64,000 nt of DNA from Setaria digitata (GCA_003640385.1 RCAB01000308.1:7846-71845), one strand, 5' to 3'; counted from the stretch's first letter, positions 52,558 through 64,000 are shown. Notes: a model not told the origin generated them from the sequence alone. A program made the numbers and translations.

Positions 52558-53859
52558 CTCTTTTAGAATCGAAAGAATTACTTGATCCGCTTGATAATTA
52601 TTATATATAATTATACCATTGCTGCCCCATTAGTTCTATTACATCTCAATCAACTTCAAACAATCTGTTTTAAAATATATGATTATCAATGAAATTATCG
52701 ATATAAAAGAAAATGTATTATGAAATAAAGAAATAAAAGTAAATAAGAAAATTAAATAGCTGCAAATAATCACTTGCCAGCCCAAATAATTGCCCACTTT
52801 TTATATTTCTTATTTTTTCTTTTCGTACTGAAATATGTATTTAAAAAGGAGAAGAAAAAAGAAAAAAAAGCAATGATTTAATCGTTGGAAGAAAAAAAAA
52901 AGAAAGGATAAGGATGGTGATAAAAAGTTCACTTAGTAACTTAATTAAATTAACCCAATCAGCAGCAAAGCTTAACTGAACTTAAAAAAATAATTATTTG
53001 GTATTAGTAATTTTTTTGTCAATGTAAAATGCAAAAAATTTAGAAACAAAATGAAAGATTAATAACAAACATTTGTCCCAATCAGTAAATGACATAAAAC
53101 ATTGCGTTGAATTGTATCTGTCGACCAGTGTTGTTGAGTTACGAAATGCATAGAACTTCCTTATTTTTTTTTTATTTCATTTTATTTTTTGAAAAAAAGT
53201 TCGAAGAAAAAAGACAACAAATATTTAAATGTAATGTATAAAATAACCTGTTATGAAAGTAGCATTTTGATAAGCTCCATAAAATATTTGATCAATGAAT
53301 AATTATCATCATTTTATTATGATCATAATATCATCATCATCATCATCAGCCGGAGAGTATCAGTAACAGGTAGTAGCAATAATAGTAGTGTTATTTGGAT
53401 GATATTTTTAGTTTCAATTCTTCCAATATTGTTCACTTAAAAAAAAAAAAAAAAAAAAAAAAAAGAAAAAATATATGTGCTTGCTTTTAAACTGATGCAT
53501 CAACATTAATTAAAATGTTACACAAGCAATATTATTGACGATTGATAACAAAAGTTTTCTTACACTGATATATTTGCAATTATTAAAATACTAATCAAAT
53601 AAATGATATCATGCAGAGATAAATATAGCTAATAACAGAAGTAGCATTCTTGATAAATCCAAAAATTATTGTAAATATTGATGATAAAAAAAAAAATTAA
53701 CTTTTCAAGAAGAGAAAACGGAAAAAAGAAGGGAAATTTATTGTAATATCAATTGTAATCTTTTCATTCATTAAGTTAAATCAAAATAATTCTCTGATAA
53801 GCACAGAATGCCTTCTGATGATGATAAGAAGAGAGGAGGGGATTGAATGAAGAGAAAGC

Positions 53860-53861
<2 letters not shown>

Positions 53862-53895
<34 letters not shown>

Positions 53896-53922
53896 CACAT
53901 ATATATATATATATATATATAT
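53862..53922. repeat. Interrupted (AT)n microsatellite
   Basis: Two AT tracts of about 20 and 22 bases, separated by ATGTATATATATATACACAT. Confidence 0.93.
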
Positions 53923-54045
53923 GGGAGAGGAGGGGAGAAAGGGGAGGGGGTGAGAATGATAGATTGGAAAAGGAGAGAAAAGGGGGGGGGAGAGGAAACG
54001 TAGGGGATTTTAGGAGGAATTGAAGGGGAGGGAGAAGATGGATTC
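53923..54045. repeat. G-rich purine tract
   Basis: Directly after the AT repeat, about 120 bases are almost all purine on the plus strand, with G runs of four or more, including one of nine (near 53982). Runs separated by short A/G loops (GGGG-AGAAA-GGGG-A-GGGGG) meet the usual pattern for G-quadruplex or triplex formation. No gene is seen next to it. Confidence 0.75.
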
Positions 54046-56287
54046 AGGAACGGTTCCCTTCTTTTTATTTCCAAACTCCATTAGCATTCTTTTCCTCTTC
54101 CTCGAGATTCATACGAGACTATCGATTGGCTTTTTCCTCTACAGCGCTACTGAAAGTATCTCAGATGTTCCAACGACCCTAGGCTTGCTTAGCTTACTTA
54201 GCTTTCAAACTCTCCAGCCTTCCTCTATATCCTATCTCTCAACTTCGAGCGTTCATTGCAACGGCTAAATACTATTATACTGATTGCTGATGCTATTGCC
54301 ACTGTTACCACTAGTTGCTACAACTCTTAATCTTAGCACTCTAACATTTGCCTAAAAATTTTTGAAACTTATCAAAATTTCATTCCATTTCTATCTATCC
54401 TTATGCATGCATGCAATGAGTATATCTATACATGCATACAAATGCAAGCATATCTGCCTAAAGCTTATATAATATTTGTTTTATTATAACGAATCCATAT
54501 GGCATTATGTTCTTTAGTTTAAAAGGATTTAAAAAAAAAAAAAAAAAATGAAGATTATTTGCTTTGCTTTTGCTTTATTCACTTATTAAGAGAAATGGTG
54601 GATGATTATCTGAATGACGTTGATTTATTTCATTTGAATTTTTAGTAACATGCAAAAATTGTTTGAATAAAAAGCTGTAAATATATATGAAAAACGCGTA
54701 TGTTTGTAGTGAAGAAAAGAAGAAAAAAATTCATTACGTGCGTTAATTATTGGAAATTTCATTCACTGACTAAATTATGCTTTGTTATGAAGCTCTCGAC
54801 CGTTGAACGAATGGGAAAATTCAAATTAGTTAGATAAAAGGATTGATGACTTCTCCATTCAACTAAAATATAATAGAAACTCTTGCATCGGAAAGCAAAT
54901 ATCTTACGGAAGTTAATTATAAAAGCAACATTTGGTTATAATCTGGTCTGATCACTACAATTGCTAAACCGGCTAATAATTTCCTCAGCTAACACTTCTT
55001 TCTACTACTACTATAAGGGAATGTCTATATCGAAAGTGCTCACCATTATAAGCTAGAAAAAGATCAACTTCTAAAGTACAGTTAAATACTCAATCGAATT
55101 GTCACTTACTTTCAATAATACGTCATAGAGGAAATGAGAAAAAAAAAAAAAAAAAAAAAAAAACTCCCGAAAGTATTTTGTAAGGGTATCAGGATAACCT
55201 CGATATAGTTCAAACCAAGTTATAGAACACCACGTCATTAATTAGACAAGAACAAAACCCCAAGTTGACTCTGAAATCTTTAAATTGTATTTTTCAACTT
55301 CCTAATCCAAATACATCAAAACCAGATTAATTACTTTAATAATATATTCTTTATGCTGTTTTTTAAACCGTTTCACTTTATCAAAACCAAAAGAACAAAA
55401 CTGAGAACAATTTAAACGCATGAGAAAACACAGATTTACAGCTCCATCCAAATACACATGTATTCAGTAAAATACCAGATCGGTACTGGAACATTCGATA
55501 AAATTATCACTTTTTCCCTTCTCGCGGTAGCAACAATTGAATAAAACAAGAATTTCATATGCAGTTCGCGTATAGACGACTCTATTTATCATAAAAACAG
55601 AATGGCAGAATTTTTGAATTCGGAGTGGGTGAGTTTTTTTTTTCTAAGTCGCATAAATTTCCAAGATACAGTTTTTTTTTTCGAACTCCGGAAAAAAGTG
55701 TAAAATTCGCTTAAACAACAAAAATTTAATAAGGATTCGTAACTAGAGAAAATTTAACAAGAAAATTCAATGAATAACAAGAGGATTTAACAAAACATTT
55801 GCATATGAAAAACAGTAGTAACAGAAGAAAAATTAAGACTGTAGACCAAATCCAAACCAATTCAGGATGCAGTCCAGAATGTTAGAATGCTGCACTTCTG
55901 GTCACTCATTCTCGAATATTTCGCTGAAATCCTTGGTATAAGTAACGAACAGAAGATTATTTGATGTTAAGGAGAAATATGGATATTTTATTTATTCATC
56001 ATTTCTTGAACACCGCATTCTTACTACAAATGTTATATCAAAACTTTCTAACCACAAACAGTAACGATCATATAGTAAGCAAGTTTCAGCCCAAATTTTA
56101 TAGTTTCAGATCTAAATGCATTTTCTTCCTCGAATGAAAGGAGAAAAAGAATCCTTTAACCTTCCAGATGTCATTGTTTGAACAGAACAAAAAACGGCTA
56201 GCAACGTTTTCAAATATAATAGTTAAAAATTAAAAAAAAGAAAAAAAAAAGAGGGAAGTTTGCTACTTATACAGTGATGGAAAATTA

Positions 56288-59200
56288 TCACCTGTTAAGG
56301 TAAAAATAAATGTATCCAGAACTGCATCTACTCCGCACCGATATTTCATCAACAGATCTGACTAACTGATCGTTACACAGAAACCAACCCTTTGAATTGT
56401 CACACCAAACATCACATATGTAGTGACCTACATCAAAAGGGAATTTACTTCAAAATTTTTTGATTTCTTCGTTCCTGATTTTCTGCTGATCGAGTCAAGT
56501 GAAAAATGTATTCAGTTGGCAAAGTCGAGGGGGCAGAATTTCGACAATGAAGAATTTTGTTTTCTCAAAAGGTTAAATTGAGAAAAGACTAGTAAATTTA
56601 CAGATAACTAGTGCAATTTATATCGAAGATCACTTTAATATGTTTAAAACTTTTAAAGATACATCCACTATACTTACCACTGTTGACTGATTGTCCCAAA
56701 TGACTGACAACAGATATAAGTCGATACGACGGCCCCGCGGCATCTTCCTCAAAACAAACTCAGTAATTGTACACATCATTTCTGTGCTTTATCAGTGAAC
56801 GAAATCTTGCTCACTTAGAAGCAACGTAAAGATTTATGACTGAAGCACCAATCTTTGTGGGCACTTCTTTTTTTAATTAGGATTATATTTTTAGCAAAAC
56901 TTCACAAAAAAAAAATTTTGAAAACAATTCCATGAATAGAACTCACATTAGCCCTGGCATCCGAAGACAGCGGTTCAACCTTACCAATATAATCTTTTTT
57001 GTCCTAAATTAGGCCATTCAGACAAAAAAAACTACGAAGAGCATATTTTGCTTGTGATAATAAGAGAACTTCTTTTATAACTTCTTTTTTTTTTTTTTAA
57101 ATAAATACTTCCTTCAAATTCTGAATCCTAGTCCTAAAATTTGAAATGATGCTTACGAATCTTAAAACGTAAAATAGGAACTTATTTCTGGCATAGAGCT
57201 TGCAACTTTAAAAAAAAAAAAAGAGAATATACAAAAAGTAGAGATTTGTTAATAAATAACTGACCTTCGTCTGAGAACATCCAAGCATAAAATTTGCATT
57301 CTTGATTTTAGCTAGGCTATTGAGCTGCCTTCTTTTTTCGAGGAAAATTTGATTCTAAATTTAACGTTTTTCAATAAAATACCAAGAAATTTTAGGATAC
57401 TTCTTATTCCTACAAAAGTTTATTACGAAAAGCACTTTTCCTATCAAAAAAATGTCCAGAAGTTGAAATTTTAATGCGAAAGTTTTTGTCAGTACCGAAG
57501 GTGTGAGCACCGGAGCAAACAATTTGTGCTCATACAGCAGATAGACACCTTCGTTTTCACCAGTGCGATAGTTTCCAATACTTAATCCTAAAAATTTCCA
57601 TAGTTAGACTCTTGAATAAAATTACAAGCAGAAATATAAGAAGTTGCATTAAGTCTCCAAACGATCAAACTTTACATTGTTTTTTTATACCATAAAATCC
57701 CAAGAAATTTTTTATTTTAAATACTATTAAATAATTTAATGGTCCGGTATGAATATCATTATTTTCTTAATTCTGGAAACTGATGAAGGTATGCGCTTGT
57801 TTTGTTTCGGAACTCGAGTCTTTATTAAAGCAGGAATTCGAGAAATAAATACAAAACAATTGTTTAACAACTTACTTCCGTATCGGTTATCAATCGTCAG
57901 AAAGTTAGGTTTATAACAAAGCCACTGTTTCTTGTGAAATACCCAAACATCAACGCAAAACATTGCTGCAAACGCGTAAAGTTCCAGCTCAGTTCCTAAG
58001 CCAGTTTTTGTCAACAGATCTACATGACAAATCCATCTGTCATTTGTCCAACCTTTTAGAGCAGCGAACTCACCTGGATGTTCAGTTTCAAAGCCAATGA
58101 TCTGAAACAAAAGCTGGAATTGCTATCAATTATTCCCGACGAGCAGATAATTTTAGAAACAAACTCTGATTGTTCTCGAACAATTTAGTTGAAAAACAAA
58201 ATTACAAATTCTCGAAGTAGTCGGTAATCATTTGAGCTTCCAGCAAGATAGTAAGCTAGTGACTGAAACAAGCGATTGCAGTCCCCTTTCACAGCAACGA
58301 GGCGGCGCGGCCTGTCGAAAACACTCATTTTCTGAACTGAAGACTGGATCCTGAAAAGTATAGTTATTTCAATCCATCTAACTATTGAATCTAACAAAAC
58401 CTTATCTGAATCATTGTAACAATGTCGAAATTATGAATGGGTTGTGTGGAGATATGATGTGACGTGTATCAAAAAACAATAGTAAAAAATAGTCCTTAGC
58501 TAATTTTAGACGGTTTCAATAGGTAGCCACGCAATCTTAACGAAATGTGTTATTGTGAATAACTGCTGCTAGTGATAATGGCTAATTAATTTCAAAATTG
58601 AAATGAAAACTTGCATCCAATCAGTACTGAAATAGATGCCAATATCCTCACAAATTGAGCGTCGATTCTCGCTGCTTAATGGTTTGTATGGAACTAATTC
58701 TAGACCAAATCTGTCGATTTCATTCTTGAAAAAAAAAGCAAACTTAGAAACAGTAATTTCTTAAACGTATTAACGATGGACACCATGTAAATCAGATTAA
58801 CAACCACAGCCTCGTCTGCCAACCATTACACTCGCTCAAACCAAAAATTTGAAAATTATTCTTCACTGTGAAGTTTACCGGTTCCAACCCCTTTCCCAGG
58901 AAAGAGATCTCTAATTTAACAAATACTTCCATTACTATACTTCCACTAATATCTCTTTAGAAAGTACACAAAACGACAATATATCATTGATTTTGCTTCA
59001 ATTCTCTAATGTACTCTTAACCGATCCGTATAAGCCATGAATCGTTGCATAGAAAATGACATTTATATAACCATAAATCCCTCTTTAGAAGTATCTTCCT
59101 TTTTCTTCACGATTTTATAACTTAATTCTCAAAACTTACCCGACTTATACTCAGATCGACACAGATATCGCTCGGTGATAGTCTTCTTTTGTCCAATTCT

Positions 59201-62200
59201 CCAGTATTCCCTATTTCAAAATTACGATCTATAAAGGGGAATAGTTTGACTAGTAGTTTGGAGTTCTTAACGAACAATATGAGGCTCAAGATGGGAAAGA
59301 ATAACTGGCTAGTCGGGTCCATAGAATATACGTTGTAGTGGGTAAAATTCAACTGAAAATAACTTGATGAAGGATTAAATGACTTCATAGGACATGTGGA
59401 CAGTCTAAAAAGAGCGAATATTAGTGAAGGCTTCATAACAATTGAAAAATAGATACAGTACATTGCAAGAAATTAACTTACTTAAAAATTCCGCTTTTGC
59501 TGCAACCATGGTCTGCTTAAATCCCAGCAGTGGATCTTTGCTTCTGGTAGAAGTCCACCCACCTCGATAAGTTATCACCTGATCGGTACGGAATGATAAC
59601 TCGGGCGGAGTAGGAGGTCTGTCCTTCTTCAAATATGTCTTTCGTCTAGCTCCACCCTAAACCCAAATGAATTTAACTAAGGTTTAGGGAAATAGAGAAA
59701 GAAAAGCTAAGAATGTAGAATTAATATGGACACATTTGAGGAAAGTTCAGGATTCTCGCCTCGAGGAGTCAAAATTTAGTTCCAAAAGCTTGAAAATTGG
59801 CCAACCTTTCCTTCAGTGTTGTTCATATTATCCAAAATTAGTTCTACATTATTGAGAGACTTCGAATCATTAATAACTTTTGATTTTTCTATATCTTGAT
59901 TCCCACTCTTGGATCCAGATAAATCGTTGTTAATTATTACATCAGAATTCAGTGTAACTTTTTTAGAAGATTCAGATGCCCTGTTCATATCCATATTTTC
60001 AGCTCTATGATTATTTTTGTCACTGTTTTTACTCTTCAGTGTTTTCTCATTCGCATTACCCTCATTTACTTCTTTTGGGATTTTACTTTCGCTGATGTCT
60101 CTTGCAATCTCAGATCCCAAATCACCGTGATATTCTTCTAATAACTTCCCAACCTTTTCTGTTTTCATAAGAAGTTCGCCCTGCTTAGTTTCAATCTTAT
60201 CTTCACAGTCGCATTTACTTATCTTTTGTACACTCTCATCTTTGGAATCTTTCCAGTTACCAGGTTCGTATTCCTGGATGTTAGAACCCTCTGAAGAATT
60301 TTCTACTTCCTTGACTTTTTCTACTACCACGACCTCGAAATTTTTATCAACAACCACAGACGATGATTTCTGGCTTGTCATTTTATATGTAGAATGCTCA
60401 TCTTCATGTTTCTTAAATTCATCTGGTTGATTTTCTGCTTCTCTAACCACTTCTGTGTTCATTTCAAACTTTTCTTCAATAGCAGAACCTGGTAATTCTT
60501 GGCTGATTAATTTGTCTGTACATTCTTTGCCTTCTTGCTTCTTAAATTCTACAGAATGTTCAATTTTTCCGATCATTCCTATGTTCTCTTCCAACTTTCT
60601 ATCAGCCGTACAGTATGGGGAATACTCTGCGCATTCCAGCTTCTTTAATTCATTTGAACAAGTTTCCGTCTCTCCAACAGTTTCTGCTTCTACTACGAGC
60701 TGTTTGTCAGGAAGATGAGATGGTGATTTCTGGATCTTTGGTTTGTATGTACAGTGTTCGCTTTTCTTGAATTTCTCTGAACAATTCTCCTGTCCATCAA
60801 CCATTTTCGTGTCAATTTTGTGCTCTTCATCAATGTCAGAAGACGCTGATTTCTGACCTACTGGTTTGTCAGTATCCTTTTGCTCACGTAATACCTGAAG
60901 CGATGAAATTTATATAGTACTGGGGGAAACATTTAGAAGGTGACAACAAAATTAAACTTTCTGTGAAATAAAGAGTAACAAACCTTTTCACCGGCTCCCT
61001 GTGACACTTTCTTAGAGCTTCCACCATTCCCTTTTTGAAAAGAATTTAGCTGGTCAGCAAGGCTCCTTTCACAGGCCTATAATTTTATATTTTGGATAAA
61101 CTCGTTTTTTATTCAACAACATATAAACAAATTGGACTTTCTTAAGAGATAAACTAACCGCCAAAATTTGTTCTTCTTCAGTCATGAAGTGCAGGTCCTC
61201 ATCTGTATAATCGCCTTTCGACGGTGGTTTTTGAAGACTTAAAATAAAATATCAGTATTAAACAATAAAAAATGGGATCAAAACTAGGAAATGATTGAAT
61301 TTCCATATGACTGATTCTCGGTGGACATCTGATTAACTACAATAATCATCAAGGTTTTATTATTTCAAGAGCAAATAACACATACTCGTTAAAAATAAAT
61401 GAATGCGGATCAATAATTCTGGGGAGATTTAGCCTACAGCCAGTCTTTTTCATTATGGAATAACATCAGCTAATAAAGACAGAACATATTTCTTTAAAAG
61501 ATAACAAATATGAATAAGTGTTTTAGAAAATGAAGAAAAGACTGATAGAAATACCGTGAGAGATTTAATTGGCGCTGAGCAAGCAAGGAGTGGAACATTG
61601 TGTGCTCCGGTGATGGTGATGACTGTTTCATTTTTAACACAGAATCTGGTTGAAATGGTTGTTTGCTATCCTGAAAACCATTTTTTTTTCCAAGTTTTTA
61701 AAGCATAGTAACTTCACGAATCCAGCATAACACACTTCCCCAATGTTTTAAAAACATCGTAGCTAAATTATTTCTTGCATTTCCAACATCCCTTTGTCTA
61801 ATTTAGGTCAATATACGTTTATTTACCACTATAAATCTAGCAAGAGAAAGTTACAGACTTACTGGAGTAAGAATATTGATTTTCGATCTTAAATTAGAAA
61901 AGTATTTCTGATCATATCTAGAAAACTCCGGACTGGACACTGTTAAATGAGCAGCAGAAAATCCTTCTGATTCTTCGCGATCATCAATGTATTCATGAAA
62001 TCGTTTACCAAATTCTGTAGATCCACCACGTTCTCCAAATGATTTGCAAGGGACTAAAATTTCAAGACCCCTATACCAACTATCCAAATTCAAGATTAAT
62101 TGTACAAAGCATCTACTAATTCACTATTTCTCTCTGGTATTAAGGACCTTGGCATACTTTGCCTGCTCCATGATCTTATATTTTCAATTCCATTATGTTG

Positions 62201-64000
62201 AAGACTGTTCTATCGGATCCAGTTAAAGTGTATGAACAGACAGTATTCACCTGTAAGTACTCTCTCGTTCTCGTTAACATCCCCAAATTCTTTTACACGA
62301 CTTCCAGTTCCTTTTGAAACAGCAACTGAAGCAAGATGGATCATCTTACTTGGTACAGCGTTGTTTGGGTTATCAGTTCTCGTCAACTTCACAACAGATG
62401 CGTTGCTTCCATTTACTGCATCAGTGTTTCCATTACTGAAGAGTTTTTGTAGTTCTCAACACTATATTCACTACTTTTTTCCCTTACTTCATTAATCTTA
62501 CTAAAATTCCGTTTTCTTTAGGATTAATAAGATTAGAAATCTTCCATAAAAAAGGAAGTGGATAAATAACCAATTCTATAGTTTCACTAAATTTCAAACA
62601 GTATGAGGAAGAGAAGCACTAGAAAAATACCACTGTCCACTCAATAAGCTTTCGAAATTAACTGACTCCTTTTTTTTATCTCCTGATGATCCCGCATTTT
62701 TCAAAGCTTCAGTGAAACATACGCGAGCTTCTCCAAGATCCCGTCTTGAACTCTAAAACATTAAATAAAAATAATTTAGTGCTTTAAATTCTGTTTGTTC
62801 CATTCATGCCTGAAAGGGACTAAGCTATTTTTCCACAAAATAATTTATCGCTGTCATTTTGCCTAAAAACAAATCACTAATTTGCTGATGCTTTTGGTAC
62901 TTTATTTCTCCTACATATCTTCGCGTCCGGCTTTTCCTTCTCTCTTTCTCCTCTCCCCGAACTTTTGTCCTTACCATTTCGCAAGAGCAAATAGTAAAAG
63001 TACTTCGGATGAAGTGTCATAAAGCTCTGATTGGATATAGTCGTGATCAAGAATACTCCCATTTGTAGTAGGCATGGGACGCAAAAGGGCATCATCCGAT
63101 TCCTTGTTATTGTCTGATACTTTGGTAGAAGAAACAAGTTTACTTGGCTTCACATGTGCACTTGGGAGAACTGAAACCAAGGATTTTTTTCTTATTCTTT
63201 TTCAATGAAGAAAAAAAAACCAGCTGTCTTTTAGTTCATTCGATATCGCCTGAATTTAATTCTTGCTCAGTTTGCGGAAGGTAGATTAAGTGAAAAATAA
63301 AAAAGTCAAAAGTACGTAAAAGAAAAAGGAAAACTGCTTCTTTACAAATTTACTTTTATTTGTTTCCGGTCGAACGTAGATATTACGCCCACTTCCACAA
63401 TTTCCCTGTGAAATAAAACTTCGCTGACGGACTGTCTCATTATGCATGTTAAAAGTTCCCCATCTTTCAATATCAATAATTCTCGGAATAAAAGCGGCGG
63501 AAATAAATCTTGCACCGTTACCCTCACTTAATTCAAAAGCTCTTTCTGTATCCGTAGATGAATAGTTGAAATTAGCGATATCCCGAAACAGATTTATTTT
63601 GAGCAGTCTGGTGGTTTTGAAATCGATATCCCTTAAATAAAAAATTGTAGTTCCAACATAGTCTAGTTTATCTTAGCTTGGGAATATTAGTTGAAAAATT
63701 ATCACTTCGGAAGAAAAAAAAAAACGCTTTTTGGAATAAAAAGCATCGCTAAAAAAACGCAACAAGAATCTTTCATTTACTTAATTGCTGGTGATAACGC
63801 GGGATATGGAGCTGCTTCCTCGACATAAGCTTTATTCAGCGTCAAATGTAGAGGAATTTGAACCCTATCAAAACGCTTTACTGCAGTGGATGAGTCGAAG
63901 ATATAACGCTTGATGAATACGATGAGACATCTAAAATGAAAATTCAAAAAAAAAAAAAAAAAAAAAAAAATGCGGGACGAGATTTAGCTGTTTCAAAAAA
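56288..64000 (-). CDS. USP37-like deubiquitinase with embedded OTU-like domain (5' part outside window)
   Basis: A cysteine-protease deubiquitinase, continuing 5' beyond 64000. Exons, in phase: 63781-63930, 63354-63631, 63004-63170, 62631-62752, 62251-62435, 61863-62053, 61555-61670, 61159-61237, 60984-61076, 59806-60894, 59482-59656, 59140-59210, 58628-58724, 58206-58336, 57876-58101, 57496-57587, 57265-57354, 56947-57003, 56678-56747 and 56288-56427: 1205 aa in the window. The first exon has the USP core strand CLIVFIKRYIF and IPLHLTL, as in USP37. Then come a long linker, a UIM-like helix (TEEEQILAACERSLADQL), a 363-codon acidic repeat exon, an OTU-like domain, and finally the USP His box (SYRLISVVSHLG, GHYICDVW, WFLCNDQLV, SGYIYFYL) before the stop. 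The Cys box should lie upstream, outside the window. From memory C. elegans duo genes encode USP+OTU proteins; I leave the symbol blank. Confidence 0.92.
57496..58336 (-). other. OTU-like domain within the deubiquitinase
   Basis: Three exons (58206-58336, 57876-58101, 57496-57587) encode about 150 residues with the OTU order of motifs: RRLVAVKGDCNRLFQSLAYY at the nucleophile loop, then a helical segment ending REF, the WICHVD region, GTELELYAFAAMFCVDVWVF (matching the family pattern W/G-G-x-x-E-L-x-A-x-A...I-x-V), and VYLLYEHKLFAPVL for the His strand. The family nucleophile motif is GDGNCLF. Here Arg (codon 58274-58272) replaces the Cys, and a Cys (58280-58278) stands two residues earlier in place of Gly. 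A His is present near the C-terminal strand but shifted from the usual N-H-F/Y. This is probably a non-catalytic, ubiquitin-binding or structural OTU fold. Confidence 0.85.
59806..60894 (-). other. Long acidic exon with degenerate ~40-residue repeats
   Basis: A single 363-codon exon, by far the longest of the gene, encodes a charged, probably disordered segment rich in Glu, Lys and Ser. At least four diverged copies of a ~35-44 residue unit are visible: FKKSEHCTYKPKIQKS, LKKLECAEYSPYCTAD, FKKQEGKECTDKLISQ and FKKHEDEHSTYKMTSQKS, each followed by a stretch ending in V-x-E-x-E/I-E. The second half (SKNSDKNNHRAENMD and onward) is not repetitive. It follows the UIM-like helix and precedes the OTU-like domain. 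Confidence 0.8.
60984..61237 (-). other. Ubiquitin-interacting-motif-like helix across two exons
   Basis: The junction of 61159-61237 and 60984-61076 encodes EEEQILAACERSLADQL. This fits the UIM pattern: an acidic cluster, a hydrophobic pair, Ala, three residues, Ser, then an acidic residue. USP37, the closest human relative by the core motifs, has three UIMs in the insertion of its catalytic domain, so the position agrees. Such helices help USP37-type enzymes engage polyubiquitin. Confidence 0.75.

Larger units (their letters stand above)
47970..56287. other. 8.3-kb gene-poor region between Kv4 and the USP/OTU gene
   Basis: This should contain the Kv4 promoter and 5' UTR and the 3' flank of the deubiquitinase gene. 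Homopolymers are dense, including a ~50-base A run with an N at 50799. Open frames here are short and of low complexity, or derive from simple repeats (for example 53859-54074 and 54020-54268). No supported gene was found. Long invertebrate Shal 5' regions can carry alternative first exons, but I see no second Kv4-like N-terminus. Confidence 0.55.

Noticed and set aside
54020..54268. 82-codon open frame (+)
   Set aside because: It has a few hydrophobic stretches but no domain, flanking exons or normal start context; probably chance.
59122..59463. 113-codon open frame (-) with a hydrophobic middle
   Set aside because: Only 59140-59210 is used as an exon; an acceptor at 59211-59212 joins the previous exon in phase. 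The upstream part is intron that happens to stay open.
63342..63527. 61-codon open frame (-)
   Set aside because: It is an alternative frame of the 63354-63631 exon of the deubiquitinase; the other frame joins both neighbours in phase.
1..64000. Horizontal transfer, prophage, CRISPR or intact transposon
   Set aside because: No transposase, reverse transcriptase or integrase motif, no direct-repeat/spacer array, and all recognised genes are intron-containing animal genes.

Overview
The window looks like nuclear DNA of a parasitic nematode, most likely a clade III (filarial-type) worm. It is very AT-rich and full of long A/T homopolymers. Its genes are cut into many small exons with GT...(TTT)CAG introns, and the proteins are animal proteins with nematode-type features, above all a deubiquitinase that combines USP and OTU domains. 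No bacterial features, CRISPR arrays or rRNA were seen, and no tRNA or intact transposon was recognised. Exon boundaries were derived by hand from family conservation, reading frame and splice sites; codon phases were checked across every junction.

Layout: (1) 1-4560, AT-rich non-coding DNA with a 58-bp minisatellite at about 3.5 kb. (2) 4561-9826 (+), a RAD54B-type Snf2 recombination translocase in about 19 exons. (3) 11943-15089 (-), VPS26 of the retromer, convergent with RAD54B and complete at 329 aa. (4) 17681-27810 (-), a heparan sulfate 3-O-sulfotransferase (307 aa) with an 8.6-kb first intron. (5) 27811-36675, mainly non-coding, with a C-rich 45-bp minisatellite just upstream of the sulfotransferase. 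(6) 36676-37559 (+), a small three-exon gene of unknown function (134 aa). (7) 39787-47969 (-), a Shal/Kv4 potassium channel (about 616 aa) with a polyglutamine tract near its C-terminus and an apparent +1 base at one exon start. (8) 47970-56287, gene-poor low-complexity DNA. (9) 56288 to beyond 64000 (-), the C-terminal 1205 residues of a USP37-like deubiquitinase.

The most interesting locus is the last. Between the USP beta-strand region (5' part) and the USP His box (last two exons) lie a ubiquitin-interacting-motif-like helix, a 363-codon acidic exon with degenerate internal repeats, and an OTU-like domain. The OTU domain thus sits inside the USP catalytic fold. Its nucleophile motif reads GDCNRLF where the family has GDGNCLF, so the catalytic Cys position is Arg. 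From memory, C. elegans has genes named duo for proteins with both USP/UBP and OTU domains, so the fusion itself may be known in nematodes; the nested order and the apparently dead OTU site deserve attention.

The genes do not form one pathway. They cover DNA repair, endosomal sorting, proteoglycan modification, neuronal and muscle excitability, and ubiquitin removal. Neighbours are kilobases apart, and no operon is evident. Five single N characters sit in or beside low-complexity sequence and probably mark unresolved assembly joints.
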